Positions 38,501-56,768 of a stretch of 64,000 nucleotides of DNA are shown here, one piece after another. The number at the start of each line of letters is the position of its first letter. Positions within the stretch are counted from its first letter, which is position 1. The stretch spans positions 2,267,501 through 2,331,500 of the forward strand of contig NC_069131.1 of the NCBI RefSeq assembly GCF_026914265.1. The letters are read 5' to 3'. The stretch is from Mya arenaria (lineage: Eukaryota > Mollusca > Bivalvia > Myida > Myidae). A program made the position numbers and the translations under genes. The notes beneath the pieces were generated by a model, which saw only the letters and a program-made list of their open reading frames with translations, was not told the DNA's origin and ran no database searches.

Positions 38501-39212
38501 TTCTCAGCCATTTCCCGAAACTAATACTCTTAAAGTATAAGAAATTTATAAGCTTACTGTTAATTGATATAGTTTTGCTGCTATAAAATACAATATTTCA
38601 AGGTATGCAGATCAATGAGAGACAATACAATGAGCTAAAATGTATAGCAACATATATTCTCTTGGCTTATTTTAAACGTAAAATTTTGGAGAGAAAATAA
38701 ACAAAAATACATAATGTCTCACTGGGCGCAGCATTTATTTAGTGTTTGGTATCAAAACAATGTACCACGTGATTACCGCCTCTGTATATGTCGCGTAAAA
38801 AGTTTCAAAATTTGAATTTATTGGGACTCTTTCATATAATTGTGCTATTAAAGGCGTATAGCATTGAACCAGCGTTGAATGAACACCAGGCACAGTTAAA
38901 GTATATAATCATTGAGCATTTTTTTTATTTCAATCTTAACACTTGTCCATTTTCAATCACGTTTCTTGCGCTTTTCGGCCTGAAGCATTTCACAAACCAA
39001 TTTTGAGTAATAACTCTCTGAAACATATGCATAAATTACCATATTAGCAAATCTTTCTCAAAACCCATAATGTTAAATTAAGAATAAATTAAGAATATCC
39101 GACACTTTTAAATATGAACGTGTTCCAGCAGCATGCGCCATGTATTACCTGTAAGGTCCAAAAGTCCAACGACAACGATGACCACTACTGGTAACATTTT
39201 GGTCAACTCCAT
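23575..39212 (-). CDS. SIAE: Sialate O-acetylesterase (lysosomal/secretory sialic-acid 9-O-acetylesterase)
   Basis: Ten exons on the minus strand: 39212-39149, 36405-36251, 35904-35746, 34744-34609, 33941-33773, 29190-29087, 28144-28014, 27210-27056, 24711-24519 and 23817-23575. All have GT-AG ends and matching phases, giving 1509 nt and 502 residues (human SIAE: 523). The start MELTKMLPVVVIVVVGLLDL is a signal peptide. Family motifs follow in order: SHMVLQSAP, FGDVWICSGQSNM with the nucleophile Ser at 35770-35772, PIGLVETSWGGT, ALWYQGESNAGYY, DWREKFH, YGYVPNP, and IHPRDK with the catalytic His and Asp region. The enzyme hydrolyses O-acetyl esters of sialic acids. For exon 5, an acceptor after the pyrimidine tract ending CGTACAG fits both phase and alignment; the AG at 33969-33968 would shift frame. 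Introns carry many repeats, listed separately. Every expected part is present; it looks functional. Confidence 0.95.
23930..24290. repeat. Diverged '...GAGTTATTGCCCTTT...' repeat units in SIAE intron 9
   Basis: Two to three eroded units carry CATAACTCTA(C/T), AGAGTTATTG(T/C)CCTTT, AAGCAT and AAACTTCATACA. They are related to the 12180-12715 array and too diverged to count exactly. Confidence 0.5.
24843..26410. repeat. 49-bp minisatellite, about 31 copies, with a 295-bp higher-order period (SIAE intron 8)
   Basis: The unit is CATGTCGTGTCTGCCTGTCT plus GTCGGATTGTCGCCGAGTCG plus GTCGGTAGA. The 5' part (24843-25620) is homogeneous; a block with ACCATGTTGTG and GATGGTCGCTCGGTAGG recurs at 25231 and 25526, showing a six-unit higher-order repeat. 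The 3' part is more diverged (GATGGTCGCTCGGTCGG type). The unit lacks stop triplets on the minus strand, so long Thr/Asp/Arg-rich ORFs arise in all minus frames; they are not genes. Confidence 0.95.
28111..28246. repeat. Tandem duplication across the 5' edge of SIAE exon 7
   Basis: Copy 1 (28111-28176) holds the exon 7 start and its acceptor; copy 2 (about 28179-28246) repeats it with changes. Shared words are GTGTAGT(C/T)C, CGTAAT, CGTTAGACT and AA(T/C)TCTGACTGATC. In copy 2 the acceptor CCAG is replaced, so only the downstream copy should splice. Confidence 0.7.
29191..32522. other. 5' two-thirds of SIAE intron 5, no gene
   Basis: AT-rich intronic sequence. It contains a 31-base perfect palindrome (30804-30834) and a short ATC/TCA run near 31687. 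Short ORFs on both strands show no motif. Confidence 0.5.
30804..30834. repeat. Perfect 15-bp-arm palindrome
   Basis: GAGGATTGACCTGCA, one T, then its exact reverse complement. It could form a tight hairpin or mark the end of an eroded element. No match to a known regulatory hairpin. Confidence 0.8.
32523..32841. mobile_element. MITE with GCACCAGTCAATTGTAAC ends, copy 1 (SIAE intron 5)
   Basis: The left end TGCACCAGTCAATTGTAACC pairs with the right end GGTTACAATTGTCTGGTGCA. The interior is unusually G/C-rich for this window (CCCCAC, GGGGAATACTGGGG, CCCCAGACCTGGGG). A shorter relative lies at 48538-48703. It has no transposase ORF. Confidence 0.8.
33505..33568 (-). repeat. Dispersed repeat family B, copy 2
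   Basis: Reverse complement of part of 7815-7918: CGAGGTCTATCTCGAAGCTT, then GGCCGAGTTGTTACGATTGT. Lies in SIAE intron 4/5 surroundings, outside the exons. Confidence 0.65.
35931..36080 (+). mobile_element. tRNA-derived SINE in SIAE intron 2
   Basis: A-box-like TTTAGTGGTAT (35937-35947) and a near-perfect B box GGGTTCGATCC (35977-35987) are followed by a body with TTGTGCTTTCTACCCAGGAA, a layout typical of molluscan tRNA-derived SINEs. The acceptor stem does not close as in a true tRNA. Confidence 0.75.
37070..38784 (+). mobile_element. 1.7-kb DNA element with about 110-bp inverted ends and a C2H2 zinc-finger relic (SIAE intron 1)
   Basis: The left end starts CAGAGGCGTTAATCACGTGG; the right end, reversed, starts CAGAGGCGGTAATCACGTGG. 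Similarity continues about 110 bases through GATACCAA(G/A)CACTAAA, TGCTGCGCCCAGTGAG and TATTTTTGTTTATTTTCTCT. Both ends are flanked by TATAT (37065-37069; 38785-38789), a likely 5-bp target duplication. Inside, plus-strand frames encode classical zinc fingers: CQHCGKSYKTKGALSIH (about 37562), CTYCDKAFATNGDLFNH and CEICGAKCHIQRDLVVH (37862-38046), and CSCGKEYASRSGLS after a frame change. No transposase was found. The CAGAG start recalls hAT elements, but an 8-bp duplication is not seen, so the superfamily is left open. Confidence 0.75.
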
Positions 39213-39703
39213 GTTTCTAAATGTTGACTGGTGTAGTCTGTAAAGTGCTTACATATGAAGATAACATTGACCTCACCTTATCTTTCTTTCATTGTAAATG
39301 CAGGTATACAACTAGAGCTATCACAGAAAATGACAAATAGCCTCCGACACACAAATGTTAACTATTCATCTTTCTTTTTTTCGTTATTTTGCAATAATTA
39401 AAAGCATCGTTAAAACACACGCAATAAATATGCTGCTTTAGGTGCTAAATAAAAGAAATTGAGCCTTGTGTTATTTCACAAATTACTGTAAAATAATTTT
39501 TGACTGATAACCCACGAAACGTCAAGCACTGTAAATGTTTTTCTAGCGCAGGATGCAAATATACCGTTATATTTAAGTAGAATGAAAAGAAAAGAGAGTA
39601 TTTTGTTGTCATACAAATTGTTTCAATCATAGATAAACACGGTCCTAGAGCTATTATTCCCATGTATAGCGGGACAAGGCTTGAAAGAAATATGAGAATG
39701 AAA
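39213..39703. other. 5' flank of SIAE, no clear promoter motif
   Basis: AT-rich sequence just upstream (minus-strand sense) of the SIAE start codon. It should hold the promoter, but I see no convincing TATA box or other site at a defined place. Confidence 0.4.
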
Positions 39704-40058
39704 ATTAATGACAACACTGAATGAGAGCCCAGTTACCTGGTATTTGGACTGCAGTTTTTGCCAGTCGAGCTATATGATTCGAGATGGGGTTTTACATATT
39801 TAATATTTTATACAATCTTTATCATTCATAAAGATTGCATGAAACTTAAAATATCTACATTTAAATATATACAAATATACGACCAAAAGTGGATTACTTG
39901 TTTAACAGGTATATCATAAAGTACAAGAACACATTTTCAAAATTCCCCGAGAAAGGGGTCACCCTAGGGACTGAATCGCTCGAATTAGATAGCTCGACAG
40001 GCGAAAACTGCAGTCCAAATACTAGGTGACTGTGCTCTCATTCAGTGTTGTCATTAAT
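39704..40058. mobile_element. 355-bp element with about 80-bp inverted ends
   Basis: The left arm (39704 to about 39785: ATTAATGACAACACTGAATG, GGTATTTGGACTGCAGTTTT, GTCGAGCTAT) is the reverse complement of the right arm (about 39975-40058) with few mismatches. The middle is non-coding. It is MITE- or foldback-like and lies about 500 bases upstream of the SIAE start. Confidence 0.75.
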
Positions 40059-40154
40059 TTATTAATGCCTTGAATCGGTCAATGAACGCTAGTTTATAAG
40101 TACTTCACCTCACATTTTCAGAGAAACAGAAGCTCGATGGGGTTTAACTTAGTG

Positions 40155-40339
40155 AATAAGAACCTCCAATTGTCGGTTTAACTAATTGATATGTACTCAA
40201 CCTCCAATTGTCGGGTTAAACTAGTTTATATGTACTCAACCTCCAATTGTCGGTTTAACTAATTTATATGTACTCAACCTCCAAATGTCGGTCTTACTAA
40301 TTTATATGTACTCAACCTCCAATTGTCGGTCTAACTAAT
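40155..40339. repeat. 38-bp minisatellite, left block, about 5 copies
   Basis: The unit is ACTCAACCTCCAATTGTCGG then TTTAACTAATTTATATGT. The array is cut by the LINE and resumes at 43865. Left copies are slightly more varied (GTTAAACTAG, CCAAATGTCGG). Confidence 0.9.
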
Positions 40340-43300
40340 CAGTTTTTTTAGGCAAGTTATGTGTGTTGACCAAATTGAAACGTGTAAAAACATCGAAAGT
40401 ATACATTCTGAGTTAACATACGACGTCTGGCAAAATGAGAATAGATCTAGCACAAATTGTATCGAAAATAATGTTGCGTTATACGGTCACGTCAACTCGC
40501 TAGGAACCGATATTAAATCTGATAAAATTATTACCGATACCGATAACAACGTAAGCACCATAATAAGCCAAAAATGCTGTCAACTAAATTGCACGAGTGT
40601 GTTGGGCGGTAGTCATAATTCGCAGTGTATTAATACAAATATGGAAACAAATGGAAACACATATACTCCAGCAGCCTCTTCTCAAGGTGACACTGTGTTC
40701 ATGTTTGATAAGAAGGGTGTTCGTTGTGCACACTTAAACGTATGTCATTTGCTTCCGAAACTTGAGGAAATTAAATACCACCTTTGTCAATCGTATTCGC
40801 CAAATATATTAGGTTTATGTGAAACTTTTTTACACGCAGATATCAATGACAATATGCTGCAAGTTAAGAATTACACGTTTGAAAGGAAAGACCGAGAACA
40901 TAAAAAGGGAGGGGGTATTCTTGTTTACGTGAACAATAATATACAGTACCGTAGACGTCTAGATCTCGAGGTAAATGACATTGAATCGATTTGGCTTGAA
41001 ATTAATGGTCTATATTGCAAATCGTTCTTAATCAATTTCATTTATCGACCTCCGAACTCCCAACACAAATGGATTGACTTATATGATAAGCAGTTAGAAA
41101 TAGCTGATAGTTCTAATATTGGGTTTCATTTAATTGGAGATTTTAATATCAATTATTCGCCGGAAAGTGGCAAATATAACAACACTAAATGGGCAGATCT
41201 TACCACGAAGTATGGCTTGGAACAATTAATCAAATCACCAACAAGAATTTCAAAAAATAACTCTACTATAATAGATCATTTATATACGAATATGAGTAAT
41301 CATGTAACTGAATGGTGTGTGTCTCACTTATCACTAAGTGACCACTTTCCCGTTTGTTTCACACATTCTATTACATACAAATTACCAAAATTGGCCCCTA
41401 ATAGCCATACAGTTATACAATATAGATCTTTTAAGAAATTTGAAAAAGAAGCTTTTCAGGCAGAATTGATGTTTTCAGGACTGGATGAAATAGACTCATT
41501 GTCAAATTCCAATGATGCACTGAAAAGATTTTATGAAATTCTAAATGGCATTTTATCTAAACATGCCCCAGTCAAAGATAAACGTGTGAAACGCGAGAAT
41601 CAGCCTGATTGGTTTACTGAGGAAATTATATCTATAATAAATCACAGGGATAAATGCCGAAAAACTGGCAACATAGACCAGTATAAAATACTTAGAAATA
41701 AAGTAACTTCTATGATAAAGAAAAGTAAAAAGAATTTTTTCAACAATGCAATAAAAGACAATAAAAATCCGACATATTTATGGAAAAATCTAAAAGATAT
41801 TTCACATTTGAATCAATCAACTGTGACAGCATTACCTCATAAAATGGCATTTAATGAATTTCCGGTTGAAGATCCGTCAAATATTGTAAACGAATTAAAC
41901 AGTCATTTTGTAAGCATTTCAAACATTATAAATAAAACAAAGTTTTTGAATACAAATTTTAGAAAGTTAAAACATATTCTAGATACAAAACTAGGTACAA
42001 ATAGGTTTGAGATTAAACATATTACCCCTTATGAAGTCCATACTATTATTGATAAATTAAATGTTGGAAAGGCCACAGGCATAGATGGAGTAGGCCCCAA
42101 AATTTTGAAGCAATGTGGTGATACTATTACACCTTGTATAGCATCAATTATCAACAGTAGTATAGCGCATGGAGTTTTCCCTGATAAACTGAAAGAAGCA
42201 CGAGTAATACCAATTTTCAAGTCGGGCAACAAAGAGGACCCCAATAATTACCGCCCCATTTCAATACTCCCAACTATATCAAAAATCTTTGAAAGGCATA
42301 TAGCGACACAGGTACAGTTGTACTTTGAGAAAACCGATGTCATACACAAAACACAATCTGGATTTAGAAAACACCATTCATGTAACACTGCTCTAATAAG
42401 ACTTATAGATACTTGGCTTAAAGATGTTGACAGTGGTAAACTAGTTGGTGCGATATTTTTGGATTTGAGAAAAGCTTTCGATTTAGTTGATCATGAAATT
42501 CTTCTTTATAAATTGAAACTGTATCACTTTTCTGAAATAGCATTGAATTTGTTTAAATCATATCTTGAAAATAGAAACCAAATTGTAAAGATTGGCAAAA
42601 TTAAATCGCAAAAACTCACTGTTACATCTGGGGTACCCCAGGGTTCCATACTGGGACCCTTGCTTTTTATTTTATACATAAATGATATTGCAGTTGTGCA
42701 TCCAACATTTAATATAGATCTATATGCAGATGACTCAACACTTTATGAATCTGGATATCAGTTGACGGATATTCAAAATAAATTACAACATCATTTAAAT
42801 TATGTTAATAAGTGGTGTCAACTAAATAATATGTCATTGCATCCTTCCAAGACTAAATGCATGTTAATAGGGTCTGCAAATAAATTAAAAAACACTGGGA
42901 ATCTTGAACTTTGTATTAATGATGTTCAAATAGTTAATGTTGTTGTGCAAAAGTTATTAGGGTTGTATATAGATAATACACTAAACTGGCATGTGCAAAT
43001 CGATTATGTTTGTAAAAATCTGAATAAGAAAATTGCACTTCTAAAAAATATAATATATTTCCTCACACCTGATACAAAACGAATGTTTTACAATGCATAT
43101 ATTCTGCCAAATTTTGATTACGGCTGCTTGGTCTGGGGCAAGGGAACCAATTCATATGTGAATAAAATAAATAACTTACAAAAACGAATTGCAAAAATCA
43201 TACTTGGTAAATCTAAACGAGATTCATCAACAAATCTATTTAAAGAACTAAAATGGCTAAACTTCTCGGATAGATGTAAATACCACGCAGCAGTATTAGT

Positions 43301-43864
43301 TTACAAGACGTTGAATAGCATGGCTCCATCATATATGTCAGAATTAGTAACAGTTTCAGACAATAATGTATATATGCTAAGATCAATGGCACACAAAGAT
43401 ATTGTTTTACAAACTAGACCTCGTACTAATTATATGAAAGCATCGTTTACATATTACAGCAGAATTGTTTGGAATAATATACCTTTGGAAATACGAGAAT
43501 CAAAAAACTTTAATACGTATAAAATAAAGGTCAAACAGTACCTCATAGGAAACTTGTGATTATACAAATTGTGATGTTTTATTCATAATTATATTTAACT
43601 GAGAGTATCTGTCTAATATTGATTCAACATCATCATCATGTCATCATATGCATCATTATCGTCAGCATCAACAGCATACTTATAATCATCATCATCATCA
43701 TCGTCATCGTTGTTAGCATCGTCTTCATGTTTGTCTTATGATTATTTGCCATATTTTCATTCTGTTTCTGAGGGCCATATCGAAAATAAGATTCTGTAGT
43801 TTTGTACATGATCTTAATATGTCACCTTCTTAAAATAAAGATATTATTATTATTATTATTATTA
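40340..43864 (+). mobile_element. LINE (non-LTR retrotransposon, Jockey/CR1/L2 group) with intact ORF, inserted in a minisatellite
   Basis: The element begins just after an ACTAAT of the 38-bp array and ends in a (TTA)n tail (about 43845-43864), after which the array continues with TAATTTATATG. A few bases (TAAT/AAT) are shared by both edges and may be the target duplication. The 3' UTR (43560-43844) holds an ATC/CAT-rich microsatellite-like part and AATAAA near 43834. No separate ORF1 is present; the start may be 5'-truncated or the family may use one ORF. The uninterrupted ORF and crisp edges suggest a young insertion. Confidence 0.9.
40359..43559 (+). CDS. LINE endonuclease-reverse transcriptase polyprotein, 1066 residues
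   Basis: Residues about 120-335 form an apurinic-type endonuclease (EEP fold): LNVCHLLPK, LCETFL, GGGILVYV, FIYRPPNS, LIGDFNINYS and LSDHFPVCF carry the expected Asn, Glu, Asp-Phe-Asn and Ser-Asp-His residues. Residues about 605-830 form the reverse transcriptase: ARVIPIFKSGN, NNYRPISILP, QSGFRKHHS, FLDLRKAFDLVDH, SGVPQGSILGPLLF and the catalytic YADDSTLY. A C-terminal part (LGLYIDNTLNWH, FDYGCLVWG) is typical of Jockey/CR1/L2-type elements. The first about 118 residues are hydrophilic and unassigned. No stops or frame changes were seen. Start ATG at 40359; the frame upstream is open, so an original longer protein cannot be excluded. Confidence 0.93.
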   Translation: MCVDQIETCKNIESIHSELTYDVWQNENRSSTNCIENNVALYGHVNSLGTDIKSDKIITDTDNNVSTIISQKCCQLNCTSVLGGSHNSQCINTNMETNGNTYTPAASSQGDTVFMFDKKGVRCAHLNVCHLLPKLEEIKYHLCQSYSPNILGLCETFLHADINDNMLQVKNYTFERKDREHKKGGGILVYVNNNIQYRRRLDLEVNDIESIWLEINGLYCKSFLINFIYRPPNSQHKWIDLYDKQLEIADSSNIGFHLIGDFNINYSPESGKYNNTKWADLTTKYGLEQLIKSPTRISKNNSTIIDHLYTNMSNHVTEWCVSHLSLSDHFPVCFTHSITYKLPKLAPNSHTVIQYRSFKKFEKEAFQAELMFSGLDEIDSLSNSNDALKRFYEILNGILSKHAPVKDKRVKRENQPDWFTEEIISIINHRDKCRKTGNIDQYKILRNKVTSMIKKSKKNFFNNAIKDNKNPTYLWKNLKDISHLNQSTVTALPHKMAFNEFPVEDPSNIVNELNSHFVSISNIINKTKFLNTNFRKLKHILDTKLGTNRFEIKHITPYEVHTIIDKLNVGKATGIDGVGPKILKQCGDTITPCIASIINSSIAHGVFPDKLKEARVIPIFKSGNKEDPNNYRPISILPTISKIFERHIATQVQLYFEKTDVIHKTQSGFRKHHSCNTALIRLIDTWLKDVDSGKLVGAIFLDLRKAFDLVDHEILLYKLKLYHFSEIALNLFKSYLENRNQIVKIGKIKSQKLTVTSGVPQGSILGPLLFILYINDIAVVHPTFNIDLYADDSTLYESGYQLTDIQNKLQHHLNYVNKWCQLNNMSLHPSKTKCMLIGSANKLKNTGNLELCINDVQIVNVVVQKLLGLYIDNTLNWHVQIDYVCKNLNKKIALLKNIIYFLTPDTKRMFYNAYILPNFDYGCLVWGKGTNSYVNKINNLQKRIAKIILGKSKRDSSTNLFKELKWLNFSDRCKYHAAVLVYKTLNSMAPSYMSELVTVSDNNVYMLRSMAHKDIVLQTRPRTNYMKASFTYYSRIVWNNIPLEIRESKNFNTYKIKVKQYLIGNL

Positions 43865-44515
43865 TAATTTATATGTACTCAACCTCCAATTGTCGGTCTA
43901 ACTAATTTATATGTACTCAACCTCCAATTGTCGGTCTAACTAATTTATATGTACTCAACCTCCAATTATCGGTTTAACTAATTTATATGTACTCAACCTC
44001 CAATTGTCGGTCTAACTAATTTATATGTACTCAACCTCCAATTGTCGGGTTAACTAAATTATATGTACTCGACCTCCAATTGTCGGTTTAACTAATTTAT
44101 ATGTACTCGACCTACAATTGTCGGTTTAACTAATTTATATGTACTCGACCCCCAATTGTCGGTCTAACTAGTTTATATATATTCAACCTCCAATTGTCGG
44201 GTTAACTAATTTATATGTACTCAACCTCCAATTGTCGGTCTAACTAATTTATATGTACTCAACCTCCAATTGTCGGTTTAACTAAATTATATGTACTCAA
44301 CCTCCAATTGTCGGTTTAACTAATTTATATGTACTCGACCTCCAATTGTCGGTTTAACTAATTTATATGTACTCGACCTCCAATTGTCGGTCTAACTAGT
44401 TATATATACTCAACCTCCAATTGTCGGGTTAACTAATTTATATGTACTCAACCTCCAATTGTCGGGTTAACTAATTTATATGTACTCAATCTCCAATTGT
44501 CGGGTAAATCTAGTT
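43865..44515. repeat. 38-bp minisatellite, right block, about 17 copies
   Basis: Continues the array of 40155-40339. Variants alternate GGTCTAAC, GGTTTAAC and GGGTTAAC, and ACTCAACC or ACTCGACC. Blocks of several units with the same order of variants recur, implying local multi-unit duplications. No gene inside. Confidence 0.92.
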
Positions 44516-45406
44516 CATAAGTATATAAACCTTTCATCTTTAATCGTTCTATCATCAGCAAAAGATCAAACCAAACAGCAGTTAGTCAGCCATAAATACA
44601 TTTACCTTTCCGAAATTGAGGTCAATCCCATTACGGTCAACGTAAATGAGAGAGTAAACGGAGTTATATTTGTATAATGCTTTGTCAATAAACATTCTTT
44701 AATGGTGTAAAACGCATAACATAATCAAGGACATCTAAATATCCCAGCGTTCTAGATTATGTCCAAGGATATACCCCCACTACCAACCGGACTACATCAG
44801 GGTATATTACTATTGAAAGGTTTGAATATAAAAATGGTCAAATTGTGATATGTTCACTCACATACATTCTTTTGATTAGGAAATAACTAATACAAAGATC
44901 TATTTATCGATTTAAACGTAAAACAATGTAAAAAAATAAGGTCGGTCGGTCAAATGGAAATTAAAATATGTTTGCGCCTTTTTAAAATTCTTGCATAAAG
45001 CAAATGATTTTCTATTGTATTTGCTGTCGCTTTGAATAAAAGCGTTTACGTTTTTAAATTGTTATACATGCAATATATAATGTTGTGCATACTAATCCGG
45101 TAAACTGTATATTTACGATACATCGACGACACTATAATAAACCACGCAACTTTAAAGTTGACAATAAATCGGTCATTAAACTATCCTAGGATACCTAGCC
45201 AGAGTACAGGGATTATATCTAACAGGATAGCTAACTAGAACACAGGGATTATATATAGACGAGATAGCGCGGTCCTAGTTTAAACTCAGAGTATAAAATA
45301 CCAATTTAAACCCGAACTTGTTAATATTGAAAAAGTACTTCGTAATTTGAAGGTGTTTTATCGTATGTACAAGAAATATTGTAAGGACCTTAGGCAATCT
45401 ACAGCA
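44516..45406. other. Non-coding stretch upstream of the aldo-keto reductase gene
   Basis: A direct duplication near 45200-45270 shares ACAGGGATTATAT and TAGC(C/T)A. Likely contains the promoter and 5' UTR of the reductase gene, but no clear core promoter site is visible. Confidence 0.4.
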
Positions 45407-53636
<8,230 letters not shown>

Positions 53637-53666
<30 letters not shown>

Positions 53667-53822
53667 AACACAGGCACTTCAGCATGAAGACACTATCGAA
53701 CACAAGCAGGCCTGCATGTACAAACTATCGAATACATGCACGCCAGCATAAAACTACTATCGACCACAAGCACGCCAGTATTAAGAGACTGTAGAACAAG
53801 TACGACAGCATAACAAACTATG
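53637..53822. repeat. 32-bp minisatellite, about six units, spanning the reductase stop codon
   Basis: The first unit (30 bp, 53637-53666) is coding: AACAAGCACGCCAGCATGAA then GAAACTGTAG, ending in the stop. Units of 32 bp follow at 53667, 53699, 53731, 53763 and 53795. Units 2-4 have CTATCG where the stop lies; the fifth has CTGTAG again. Confidence 0.85.
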
Positions 53823-53896
53823 AAAAGACTAGCCCATTGAAACCCATAATTATAATGCAATGTATCATACAATGTAAATATTTTAGCCAAAAACAT

Positions 53897-53952
53897 TTAA
53901 GGAGAGAGGTATGAATATTAGCTCTAAGCTAAGATACCTCTTCACTCCTTAA
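53897..53952. repeat. 56-bp palindrome bounded by TTAA
   Basis: TTAAGGAGAGAGGTAT pairs with ATACCTCTTCACTCCTTAA, giving a stem of about 16 bp around a 20-base loop. In the reductase 3' UTR. It could be an RNA hairpin or a minimal MITE. Confidence 0.65.
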
Positions 53953-54001
53953 TTATTATATTAAAATGTAATTTATGTATTTGCTTATTGTACTCATATA
54001 C

Positions 54002-54007
54002 AATAAA
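54002..54007 (+). promoter_or_regulatory. Candidate polyadenylation signal AATAAA for the reductase gene
   Basis: First AATAAA after the stop at 53666, about 335 bases downstream; another follows near 54022. Confidence 0.5.
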
Positions 54008-54024
54008 TATTGTTTAAACAAAAT

Positions 54025-56424
54025 AAACATTTAAATAATTCCTCCTTAGAGGTGTTGTAGAGGTGTTGTTAAACGTGTCTTGTACGACAGGTACCAGCAG
54101 CAGTCGATGCAAGCTAACAAGAAATATATTTGAAGAAGACACTCGACCGGGTTAAAACAGCGGTTTACTTGTGCTTGAAAATGTTTTAATATTTGACCAC
54201 AGCTGAGATTGTTCCTGGTTTAATTTTTGACCGGTAATGGATATTAAGCCGTTGATTACCCAGGGAGTAGAAGAGCAATACAATGCAATAATTGTCAAAA
54301 ATGAAACATATCTAAAAACTTGCACACTTTTTCGGAAACCATACTCGTTGCACAATGAGACGTTTTGACTGAACTTTGTCGAATGACCTTGACCTATGAT
54401 TTTCGGTCAGCCAGAACAAGTCCAAAATTGAATTAAATTCATCTCGTTAAGCTTAGCTTAAAATATAATTTGTCTTACTTTTCTTGAAAAATGTTCGAAA
54501 ACAGTAAATATCTTCAACTTTGAAACAACCACAAAGCTAAATATATCGTATTCGATACTTATTCGATTCTCCTGTATTCGACTTACTTAACAATGGCCAA
54601 TAGTATATTAATATTTCTTGTTTCACCTCAATTTGCCCTAAAATGGTCAAATATTACTTTTTATTTCGTTATAGGAGATAAACGTAATTAAATACGCCCA
54701 AAATGCACCATTACGGACTAGAAATTGTTAAAATTTTCTTGGGTATGTTCCCAAATCCCCCTTGCCAACACTTTAAACCAACACTTCTGAGGGAGAGGCG
54801 CAAGTCAAAAGATTACGCTCCTAAGTTACGCCCTCTCTAACGTCGAATCCTGGATCCAACCAATTTTAAAGTAGCAAATGAGACTTCTAGTCTTATTTTG
54901 CAATGACAAATTTTTTTTTTTACTTTATTCAGCCCACCTCTGTTTATTTTACAAGAATGAAGGGTGATTTCAGTCGGTATACAGCCAAAAGACGGGTATA
55001 AAGTGACAGAAAAATATTCCTTTCAGTAAAGCGCGCCAAATTGTATGCGAACACTACGTCTTCTGCAAGTCTGTTCGAGCTCTGTACGTTCTTATGTTTG
55101 ATTTAAAATTAAAAGATGACAAAAAGTTCAGAACAGTGAAAACATTATTTCAAACTGTTATTTCACTGTTGGAAATGTGATTTTCATTTTACTGGCTATC
55201 CTTAATAAATCACAGGAAAGCATATAAATAAAGTCACCAATAAAACAACTAAGCATTTATGCGATTCGGTTGACTTAACAAATTTTGTGATGCAAAAAAA
55301 AAAGAAACGTTTCGAAACTTCATTTTCATAGACAAAAAAACAAGACAGACATTTACGTAGTTGGTTTATTTTACTTGTTAATACAAAACCAGTTTGCCAT
55401 GATGAAGCTGGCAAATTGGGTCTTAAATGATGCAGTACGCAGAGTTTGTTGTAATCTTTGATTGAGTTCTTTGATAAATAGATCAATGAACGACCTGTCA
55501 CAACAGGCGTATAAAAAGGTTCAGCTTAGAAATAGAACAGCAGAACTGATCATTAAAGAACGTTACAGTTCCATGTTATGTTTATTAGAAAAGTATCCTC
55601 ATTGGAATATGGTATTTTATTAGCCACATACATAAGTATACTACAACATTTGACAAAGAATGTACATGTGACGTCCAAACATATACTGTAAGAATTTAAC
55701 AAACAAAAAATAACAATATATCCTCAGCCATATGTATAAAACTTGTATAGTTTGATATTTATATATAATGGTTCGTTTGCACATCCAAATAATAATATAA
55801 TTACTGGATAAATGTGAACCAATTAAAACATTCGGCTAACTTTGAACTATATAATTAACCAGTTGTAAACAAATGGTTGTCGATGTTTAGAATAACTGTG
55901 TACTTCTGTCGCTTAACATTAATTACCATCACGTTACAAGTGAAATTTCTGAACTACATGTGATTTTACTAAATACATTTTATACTTTGAATATCGCAAC
56001 AATTCTAACTAGTCAAGTCAAACAACGTTTATTCTCTCATACCATGATGTATGGCAAATGAGGTATATACAATATACATAAAAGGCATGGCACAACATTC
56101 ATATTTAAATTTAGAATGTGATAAACCTTAGTCTGGTGTGATTTTTCTTTTTTTGTATTCCATGTCTTTGGTGTTTGCCCTGTGCCATTAAATAGGGTTT
56201 ATGTTTAAGCCTTAGGCCACTGAGCTTGTTCTCGTGTGTGTGTGTGTGGGGGGGGGGTTCAAACAAATATTGTGATCAGCATGCCAGACTATTGGGTACT
56301 CCGGCTTCACCCACAGCACAAAACTGTCTTTAAGCCTAGAACTATACTCAAATTAAATAAGTTTAACGTCTAACTTATAAGTTTATTTTTGTAGTTAGTT
56401 ATCAAAGTCTAACGTGTGAACGGG
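54025..56424. other. Intergenic stretch, nothing recognised
   Basis: AT-rich. A (GT)n-(G)n run lies near 56236-56260. The minus-strand ORF at 55202-55501 has no recognisable motif. Confidence 0.5.
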
Positions 56425-56601
56425 ATGCGACACATTACAGAGCACCCTGCGGCAATCGACGACATCCTCAAAGACCATCCGAACAACAAGTCACGGGTGA
56501 AGTTTACGTCACCAGACATCCATAACAAGATGTTTAACATATACGCACAGCAAGCGTTAACATTATCTAGTGTAGGGCCTCTATATTTCGCGGGATTTTA
56601 A
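56425..56601 (+). other. Orphan ORF of coding-like composition
   Basis: ATG at 56425 opens a 58-residue frame (MRHITEHPAAIDDILKDHPN...). Its GC and codon pattern stand out from the AT-rich flanks, as an exon's would, but I recognise no family and cannot find partner exons. Could be a gene relic or a lone exon. Confidence 0.3.
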
Positions 56602-56768
56602 CGGTCACTTTGTATTGCAACGATAGCTCCTTTACATATATCCTGGTAAATGTAAGTATCATATATAAACTTGAAAATCCGGATAAGATCAGAATCAATA
56701 AAATCTCTCTAGTTAATTAAATATTGGCAACTTTGTTAGAAATGTCGAAATTTTATGTTGTTTCAGGC

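Noticed and set aside
40155-44515. CRISPR-like regular 38-bp repeats
   Set aside because: Repeats are head-to-tail without spacers in an animal genome; an ordinary minisatellite.
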